From positions 62,001 to 126,000 of the forward strand of contig NSIV01000004.1 in the NCBI GenBank assembly GCA_002633085.1: a DNA stretch of 64,000 bases, in the 5' to 3' direction. Below the pieces are notes generated by a model. It saw only the letters and a program-made list of their open reading frames with translations, made no database searches and was not told where the DNA came from. The DNA is from Curvibacter sp. PD_MW3. GTDB lineage: Bacteria; Pseudomonadota; Gammaproteobacteria; Burkholderiales; Burkholderiaceae_C. Position 1 is the first letter of the stretch, and every line of letters starts with the position of its first letter. The translations under genes were made by a program, and so were the position numbers. Positions 58,623 through 64,000 of this stretch are shown piece by piece.

Positions 58623-60068
58623 TCAATAGCGATACGTGTCTTTCTTGTACGGGCCGGCCTTGTTCACGCCGATGTAGGCCGCCTGCTCGTCGCTCAGTTC
58701 GGTCAGCATGGCGCCGACCTTCTTCAGGTGCAGACGCGCCACTTTTTCGTCCAGGTGCTTGGGCAGCACATAGACCTTGCCCGACTTGTATTCCTTGGGC
58801 TTGGTGAACAGTTCGATCTGGGCGATGGTCTGGTTGGCAAAGCTCGACGACATCACGAAGCTGGGGTGGCCGGTGCCGCAACCCAGGTTCACCAGACGGC
58901 CCTTGGCCAGCAGGATGATGCGCTTGGCCGGGTTCTTGCCCTTGGCCGGGAAGATCACGTGGTCCACCTGGGGCTTGATCTCTTCCCACTTGCATTTTTC
59001 CAGCGAAGCGACGTCGATCTCATTGTCGAAGTGACCGATGTTGCAGACGATGGCCTGGTCTTTCATGGCCGCCATGTGCTTGTAGGTGATGACGTTCTTG
59101 TTGCCGGTAGCCGACACGAAGATGTCGGCCTTATCGGCAGCGTATTCCATGGTCACGACCTTGTAGCCTTCCATCGCGGCTTGCAGGGCGTTGATCGGGT
59201 CGATCTCGGTCACCCAGACTTGGGCGCTCAGGGCGCGCAGGGCCTGGGCCGAGCCCTTGCCGACGTCGCCATAACCAGCCACCACGGCGATCTTGCCAGC
59301 CACCATCACGTCGGTGGCGCGCTTGATGGCATCCACCAGCGACTCACGGCAGCCGTACAGGTTGTCGAACTTGCTCTTGGTCACCGAGTCGTTGACGTTG
59401 ATGGCGCGGAAGGCCAGTTCGCCCTTGGCGGCCATTTCGTTCAGGCGCAGCACGCCGGTGGTGGTCTCTTCGGTCACGCCGATGATGCCCTTGAGGCGGC
59501 GGCTGTACCAGGTGGGGTCCACCTTGAGCTTGGCCTTGATGGCATTGAACAGGCAGATCTCTTCTTCGCTGCTAGGCTTGGACAGGACCTTGATGTTCTT
59601 CTCGGCCTTGGCACCCAGGTGCATCAGCAGCGTGGCGTCGCCACCGTCGTCCAGAATCATGTTCGGGCCTTCGGTCTTGGAACCTTTGGGTCCGAATTCG
59701 AAAATGCGGTGGGTGTAGTCCCAGTAGTCAGTCAGGTTCTCGCCCTTGTAGGCGAACACCGGGGTGCCCTTGGCCACCAGGGCGGCAGCGGCATGGTCCT
59801 GGGTGGAGAAGATGTTGCACGAAGCCCAGCGCACTTCGGCGCCCAAGGCCTGCAGGGTTTCGACCAGCACGCCGGTCTGGATCGTCATGTGCAGAGAACC
59901 GGTGATGCGCGCGCCCTTCAAGGGCTTGGACTTGGCGAACTCTTCACGGATCGCCATCAGGCCGGGCATTTCGGTCTCGGCAATGTTCAGCTCTTTGCGG
60001 CCCCAGGGCGCCAGGCTCAGGTCGGCGATTGCGTAATCTTGGTTTTTAGCGGGTTTCAGGACGCTCAT
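58623..60068 (-). CDS. ahcY: S-adenosylhomocysteinase
   Basis: A 481-residue NAD-dependent hydrolase that splits SAH into adenosine and homocysteine. It shows [32 protein letters not shown] substrate residues ([19 protein letters not shown]), the NAD-binding [18 protein letters not shown], and the C-terminal KKDTYRY that closes the neighbouring active site. The length, with an internal insertion, is typical of bacterial enzymes. An SAH riboswitch precedes it. Confidence 0.98.
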   Translation of the reverse strand: MSVLKPAKNQDYAIADLSLAPWGRKELNIAETEMPGLMAIREEFAKSKPLKGARITGSLHMTIQTGVLVETLQALGAEVRWASCNIFSTQDHAAAALVAKGTPVFAYKGENLTDYWDYTHRIFEFGPKGSKTEGPNMILDDGGDATLLMHLGAKAEKNIKVLSKPSSEEEICLFNAIKAKLKVDPTWYSRRLKGIIGVTEETTTGVLRLNEMAAKGELAFRAINVNDSVTKSKFDNLYGCRESLVDAIKRATDVMVAGKIAVVAGYGDVGKGSAQALRALSAQVWVTEIDPINALQAAMEGYKVVTMEYAADKADIFVSATGNKNVITYKHMAAMKDQAIVCNIGHFDNEIDVASLEKCKWEEIKPQVDHVIFPAKGKNPAKRIILLAKGRLVNLGCGTGHPSFVMSSSFANQTIAQIELFTKPKEYKSGKVYVLPKHLDEKVARLHLKKVGAMLTELSDEQAAYIGVNKAGPYKKDTYRY

Positions 60069-60138
60069 GGCTCACTCCAAAAGTCAATTTGAAAGACCAC
60101 GGGTCGCGGGCGAATCAGGGGAAATGACTCACCGCACA

Positions 60139-60237
60139 GGTCCGTGGGTGAGCGCCGTTGATGCGGTGGAGGGGGCGGTGCCCCTCCACGGGTCCGAGCC
60201 TCGTTCAACGGAATGTGAACTGCAACGCTCCTCGGAA
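60139..60237 (-). promoter_or_regulatory. SAH riboswitch upstream of ahcY
   Basis: On the minus strand CCGAGGAGCGTTGCAG, then GAACGAGGCTCGG, a variable GC-rich arm (GTGGAGGGG/CCCCTCCAC), then AACGGCGCTCACCCAC. These are the conserved helices and pseudoknot segments of the SAH riboswitch, which turns on SAH-recycling genes when SAH rises. It sits about 70 bases before the ahcY start. Confidence 0.92.
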
Positions 60238-60244
60238 TGCCGTG

Positions 60245-60250
60245 ATTATA
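60245..60250 (-). promoter_or_regulatory. -10 element for the riboswitch-ahcY transcript
   Basis: Minus-strand TATAAT eight bases upstream of the first riboswitch helix. No good -35 is visible at normal spacing. Confidence 0.55.
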
Positions 60251-60283
60251 CGGAGATGGCGGCTTTGGCGCTGCCTTTTCCGT

Positions 60284-61321
60284 TCAGCCGCCCGCCAATT
60301 CACGCGTCAGCTGCGCCGCCGGCACGGCCCGGCAGCCGCTGGTGTTCTGCCCCGCCCACAGGGGCGAGAAGTCGCTGCTGCCCATCCCCTCGGCCTTGGC
60401 GCGCAGCGGCGCCACCGCTGACGTGGCCAACGGGAAGACCGGCGCCACCGGGCTCAAGGGGCCTTGCTCGCGCATCAGGCGGGTCATGATGCCGCGCGCT
60501 GGCCGGCCGGTGTACAGATTGGTCAGCGCCGTGTGGCGGGCCGCCTCACTTGTGAGCGCGGCGCGGTGAATGGCGCTGGTGCTGGCCTCCGGGCACAGCA
60601 GGTACGCGGTGCCCACCTGCACGCCGGCGGCACCCAGCGCCAGCGCGGCCCGCACCCCGGCCGCATCGCTTATGCCGCCGGCCGCCACCACCGGCACGCG
60701 CACGGCGCGCACGATCTGCGGCAACAGTGCGAAGGTGCCGACCTGCGTACTCAGCTCGTCGGTCAGGAACATGCCGCGGTGGCCGCCGGCCTCCAACCCT
60801 TGCGCCACGATCACGTCCGCACCATGGGCCTCCAGCCAGCACGCCTCGTCCACCGTGGTAGCCGACGAAATGACCTTGGCGCCCCAGGACCGCACTCGAG
60901 CCAACAACGCTTCGCTCGGCAGACCGAAGTGGAAACTCACCACCGGCGGCTTGAACGCCGCCAGCAAATCGGCGGTGGCGGCATCAAAGGGCAGACGCCC
61001 CGGGCCGGCGGGGATCGTTGACGGGTCGATACCGAACTCGGCGTAGTAGGGCGCCAAAGACTGCCGCCAGGCGGCTTCCCGGGCCGGGTCGGCCACCGGG
61101 GTGTGATGGCAGAAAAAATTCACATTAAAGGGTTGGGCCGTCTGCGCCCGAATGCTCGCCAGCTCCGCACGCAGCGCCTCGGCGCCGAGCATGGCACAGG
61201 GCAAGGAGCCCAGGCCGCCGGCATGGGACACGGCCACCGCCAACGCACTGCCCTGCACGCCAGCCATCGGCGCCTGGATGACGGGCAACTCGATGCCCAG
61301 AACTTGCTTCAATAAACCCAT
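60284..61321 (-). CDS. Nitronate monooxygenase family protein (2-nitropropane dioxygenase-like)
   Basis: A 345-residue FMN TIM-barrel protein: IELPVIQAPMAGVQGSALAV, VNFFCHHTPVADP, VVSFHFGLPSEALLARVRSW, DVIVAQGLEAGGHRGMF with the catalytic-type His, VVAAGGISDAAGVRAALALG and GVQVGTAYLLCPEA. Class I nitronate monooxygenases share these motifs; some relatives have other roles, so the physiological substrate is open. It ends 33 bases before the ahcY promoter. Confidence 0.88.
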   Translation of the reverse strand: MGLLKQVLGIELPVIQAPMAGVQGSALAVAVSHAGGLGSLPCAMLGAEALRAELASIRAQTAQPFNVNFFCHHTPVADPAREAAWRQSLAPYYAEFGIDPSTIPAGPGRLPFDAATADLLAAFKPPVVSFHFGLPSEALLARVRSWGAKVISSATTVDEACWLEAHGADVIVAQGLEAGGHRGMFLTDELSTQVGTFALLPQIVRAVRVPVVAAGGISDAAGVRAALALGAAGVQVGTAYLLCPEASTSAIHRAALTSEAARHTALTNLYTGRPARGIMTRLMREQGPLSPVAPVFPLATSAVAPLRAKAEGMGSSDFSPLWAGQNTSGCRAVPAAQLTRELAGG

Positions 61322-61507
61322 GTCGGACTCCTGTCAGTGCGCCCATCGGGGGCCGGCTCCCAGCCCTGCACGCTGGCAGCACTGTAGCGGACTTGCCGGG
61401 TAAAATCGGGGCTTCGGCACTACCGGCCCGCTGTTCGCGGGACGGGTCTGCAGCCCTCTCGTCTTGGCAGCGCGCCTGACGCCTGCCCCTCATCTTCTGG
61501 AACTGTT

Positions 61508-63139
61508 GTGTCCTACGCCCCTGAAACCCGGCGCCGCCGTACCTTTGCCATCATCTCGCACCCTGACGCGGGTAAGACCACGCTGACCGAAAAGCTGCTG
61601 CTGTTCTCGGGCGCGATCCAGATCGCCGGCTCGGTGAAGGCACGCAAGGCCTCGCGCCACGCCACCTCGGACTGGATGGAGATCGAGAAGCAGCGCGGCA
61701 TCTCGGTGGCGTCTTCGGTGATGCAGATGCAGTACCGTGACCACGTCATCAACCTGCTCGACACGCCCGGCCACAAGGACTTCTCGGAAGACACCTACCG
61801 CGTGCTGACGGCGGTGGACTCGGCGCTGATGGTGATCGACGCCGCCAACGGTGTGGAAGCGCAGACGCGGCGCCTGATCGAGGTCTGCCGCCAGCGCGAC
61901 ACGCCCATCATCACCTTCGTCAACAAGATGGACCGCGAGGTGCGCGACCCGCTGGACATCCTGGACGAGGTGGAACGCGAACTCGGCATGCCCTGCGTGC
62001 CCATGACCTGGCCGGTGGGCCAGGGCAAATCGTTCGGCGGCATCATCAACCTGCGCACCCAGGCCATGACGGTGTTTGAATCTGGCAGCGAGCGCCGGCC
62101 GCAGGACTTCGACACGGTGCCGTTGAGCGACCGCGCCACCCTGCTGCAACGCTTCGGCCACGATTTCGAGGCGGCGATGGACAGCATGGAGTTGGCCACC
62201 GGTGCCTCGCCCACCTTCGACCGCGAAGCCTTCCTGGCCGGCAAGCAGACGCCGGTGTTCTTCGGCTCCGGCGTCAACAACTTCGGTGTGATGGAGGTGC
62301 TGGATGCGCTGGTGGACCTGGCGCCCTCACCGGGCCCGCGCACCAGTTCGCTGCTGGTCAACAAGCAGCCAGTGGTGAAGGAAATCCAGCCCGACGACGA
62401 CGCCTTCTCCGGCGTGGTGTTCAAGGTGCAGGCCAATATGGATGCCAACCACCGCGACCGCATCGCCTTCGTGCGCGTCTGCTCCGGCAAGTACACGCCG
62501 GGCATGAAACTGAAGGTGCAACGCACCGCCAAGGAACTGCGCCCCACCAGCGTGGTGACCTTCATGAGCCAGCGCCGCGAAGCGGTGGAAGAGGCCTACG
62601 CGGGCGACATCGTCGGCTTCACCACCCACGGCGGCGTGCAGCTGGGCGACACCATCACCGATGGCTCCATCGCCCTGCAGTACACCGGCCTGCCCTTCTT
62701 CGCGCCCGAGCTGTTCATGACCGTGGTGCTGAAGAACCCGCTGCGCACCAAACAGCTGCAGCAGGGCCTGGCCCAGCTGGGGGAGGAAGGCGCGATCCAG
62801 GTGTTCCGCCCCGAGATGGGCGGCAACATGCTGCTGGGCGCTGTCGGCCAGCTGCAGTTTGAAGTGGTGCAGCACCGCCTGAAGAGCGAGTACGACGCCG
62901 ACGTGCGGCTGGAGGGTTGCCAGTACACCGGCGCGCGCTGGATCACGGCTGACACGCCGGCCGAGCTCAAGGCCTTCTGCGACGCCTACCCGCAGCGGCT
63001 GGCGCGCGATGCGGCCGACACGCTGGCCTACCTCTGCACCTCACCCTACGACGTGCGGCTGGCGCAGGAGCGCTTCCCCAAGATCCACTTCCACCCGCTG
63101 CGCGAGCACGCCGGGCTGTCGCTGCAAAGCGCAGGCTGA
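61508..63139 (+). CDS. prfC: Peptide chain release factor 3
   Basis: A 543-residue translational GTPase that recycles RF1 and RF2. G motifs: ISHPDAGKTTLTEKLLLF, the switch-II DTPGHKDFSEDTYRVL, and FVNKMDREVRDPLDI. Domain II/III segments follow, including FRPEMGGNMLLGAVGQLQFE. It starts with GTG (SYAPETRRRRTFAII). The 186-base upstream gap contains a CCCGC/GCGGG hairpin but no clear promoter. Confidence 0.97.
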   Translation: MSYAPETRRRRTFAIISHPDAGKTTLTEKLLLFSGAIQIAGSVKARKASRHATSDWMEIEKQRGISVASSVMQMQYRDHVINLLDTPGHKDFSEDTYRVLTAVDSALMVIDAANGVEAQTRRLIEVCRQRDTPIITFVNKMDREVRDPLDILDEVERELGMPCVPMTWPVGQGKSFGGIINLRTQAMTVFESGSERRPQDFDTVPLSDRATLLQRFGHDFEAAMDSMELATGASPTFDREAFLAGKQTPVFFGSGVNNFGVMEVLDALVDLAPSPGPRTSSLLVNKQPVVKEIQPDDDAFSGVVFKVQANMDANHRDRIAFVRVCSGKYTPGMKLKVQRTAKELRPTSVVTFMSQRREAVEEAYAGDIVGFTTHGGVQLGDTITDGSIALQYTGLPFFAPELFMTVVLKNPLRTKQLQQGLAQLGEEGAIQVFRPEMGGNMLLGAVGQLQFEVVQHRLKSEYDADVRLEGCQYTGARWITADTPAELKAFCDAYPQRLARDAADTLAYLCTSPYDVRLAQERFPKIHFHPLREHAGLSLQSAG

Positions 63140-63145
63140 AAACGT

Positions 63146-64000
63146 TCAGGGGGCGGCGAAGAACGCCGCCACCTCGTGCTGAAACTGCCGATGCCCTTTT
63201 TGCAGGTGCATCATGTGGCCGGCATCGGGAATCACCACGTACTTCTTGTACGGATGGGGCAACTCGCGGAAGAAGGGCCACAGCCCCGCCAGGTCGGCCA
63301 CATCGTCGTACTGGCCGTGGATCATCATCACCGGCACCGGCAGCCGCGCGGCATCCACCATCGGCAGCTTGGTGAGCAGGTCCACTTGCGGCCCCGTGGG
63401 TGACCGGGTCTCCACCAGCGCCGCCGACCGCGCAAACGCCTCCACCACCGCAGGCTCGTTGGCCTCAGGCGGGGTCATCGAATCGAAACGCAGCTTCCAG
63501 CCGGACTCGGTGATGCGGATGTAGGGCGAGCGCTTGAAGGTCTCCAGCCGCGGGCGACGCGCCAGCAGGTCCGGGCTGTCGGCATGCATCTGCGCATAGC
63601 TGATGTAACGGACCACCTTCTGCGGATGCGCCATCACGAACATGCCACCGTACTGCGTCCCCCAGGACCAGGCCAGCAGATGGACCTGCGCCGCGCCGCG
63701 CAGGTCACGCACATAGTCGACCGCCGCATTCAGGTCGGCACTGGCCTGTTCGGTGCTCAGATGACCTTCAGGGTGCGTCGAGCTGCCAAAGCCCCGCACA
63801 TCGAGCGCGAACACGTCAAACCCCTGCCGGGCCAGAAAGTCCATCAGGCTGTAGGACGGATGGCCAGGCACCTTCAAGTCAAAACTCTCGCGGCCGGCGG
63901 TGGCCGAGCCGTGCGCCAGCATCACCACCGGCTTGCCGCCTGGCATGCCTTGGTACTTCTCCCAGACAAAAAGCCGGATGTCCCCCTGGACAACCCAATG
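63146..64000 (-). CDS. Alpha/beta hydrolase, N-terminus beyond the window
   Basis: About 284 C-terminal residues are visible. The reading frame stays open to the window edge (HWVVQGDIRLFVWEKYQG), so the start lies outside. Features of the fold: VVMLAHGSATAGRESF, the nucleophile elbow LLAWSWGTQYGG (S in W-S-W-G), a catalytic Asp candidate in MIHGQYDDVADL, and the His in IPDAGHMMHLQKG. The oxyanion loop HGSATAGR and lack of a C-terminal membrane segment suggest a soluble serine hydrolase or esterase; the substrate is unknown. It converges on prfC with six bases between. Confidence 0.85.
   Translation of the reverse strand, partial: HWVVQGDIRLFVWEKYQGMPGGKPVVMLAHGSATAGRESFDLKVPGHPSYSLMDFLARQGFDVFALDVRGFGSSTHPEGHLSTEQASADLNAAVDYVRDLRGAAQVHLLAWSWGTQYGGMFVMAHPQKVVRYISYAQMHADSPDLLARRPRLETFKRSPYIRITESGWKLRFDSMTPPEANEPAVVEAFARSAALVETRSPTGPQVDLLTKLPMVDAARLPVPVMMIHGQYDDVADLAGLWPFFRELPHPYKKYVVIPDAGHMMHLQKGHRQFQHEVAAFFAAP

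Noticed and set aside
58587..60092. 501-codon open frame antisense to ahcY
   Set aside because: It is a shadow of ahcY, dominated by Gly/His/Val/Asp, with no supporting motif.
1..64000. CRISPR arrays, insertion sequences, prophage genes, integrases, tRNA or rRNA genes
   Set aside because: I looked for regularly spaced repeats, transposase or integrase motifs and tRNA arms and found none; the small repeats present are isolated copies between or within ordinary genes.

Overview
The window is high-GC chromosomal DNA of a betaproteobacterium. Gene content and local order (pilGHIJ-chpA with a rubredoxin gene, yqgE-ruvX-pyrR-pyrB-pyrC', dusB-fis-purH, tyrS-M23-anmK-erpA-bactofilin-rpsI-rplM, paaABCDE plus paaGIK) and small repeats of the kind I associate with Comamonadaceae point to Burkholderiales, most likely Comamonadaceae (Rhodoferax/Polaromonas/Acidovorax-like). 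The genus is not resolved. I saw no tRNA or rRNA genes, IS elements, prophage or CRISPR arrays. Genes run off both ends: a Tat-signal protein on the left and an alpha/beta hydrolase on the right.

Layout. 1-5.1 kb: a sulfide/sulfane-sulfur cluster with a metallo-beta-lactamase-fold protein, a YeeE/YedE transporter, flavocytochrome c sulfide dehydrogenase subunits, a DsrE-like protein and an ArsR-type regulator. One AT-rich motif recurs at three promoters in it. 5.1-8 kb: iron-type ABC permease and ATPase, divergent around a Fur-like site. 8-12.9 kb: leftward yqgE-ruvX-pyrR-pyrB-pyrC'-acyltransferase, where pyrC' has lost its zinc histidines. 12.9-14.4 kb: photolyase. 14.4-24.1 kb: the type IV pilus chemosensory operon preceded by rubredoxin. 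24.2-27.4 kb: a divergent ThiD-like kinase, hemL and an enoyl-CoA hydratase. 27.5-30.5 kb: dusB-fis-purH with an intrinsic terminator in its leader. 30.6-35.2 kb: YqaA-like protein, a substrate-binding protein coupled to an SLC13 permease fused to a cNMP-binding-like domain, and ychF. 35.4-41.1 kb: Bug protein, MOSC protein, UbiH-like monooxygenase, DsbC, M61 peptidase. 41.1-43.7 kb: paaGIK. 43.8-50.4 kb: tyrS and the cell-envelope/ribosomal cluster. 50.4-53 kb: a membrane Ser/Thr kinase and rlmJ. 53-56.9 kb: paaABCDE. 56.9-61.3 kb: metF, tlyA, ahcY with an SAH riboswitch, and a nitronate monooxygenase. 61.5-64 kb: prfC and the partial hydrolase.

How it works together. The sulfur genes appear to be one small regulon for sensing, moving and oxidising reduced sulfur in the periplasm. 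The two phenylacetate blocks lie about 10 kb apart but share the same palindromic operator, so one TetR-type PaaR encoded elsewhere probably controls both. metF, ahcY and its riboswitch form the methyl-cycle part.

The items most worth a second look are the three-site sulfur operator, the cNMP-domain/SLC13 permease with its coupled binding protein, the terminator in the dusB leader, the inverted repeat joining the ychF leader to its coding sequence, and two families of small repeats, one copy of which lies inside paaD.
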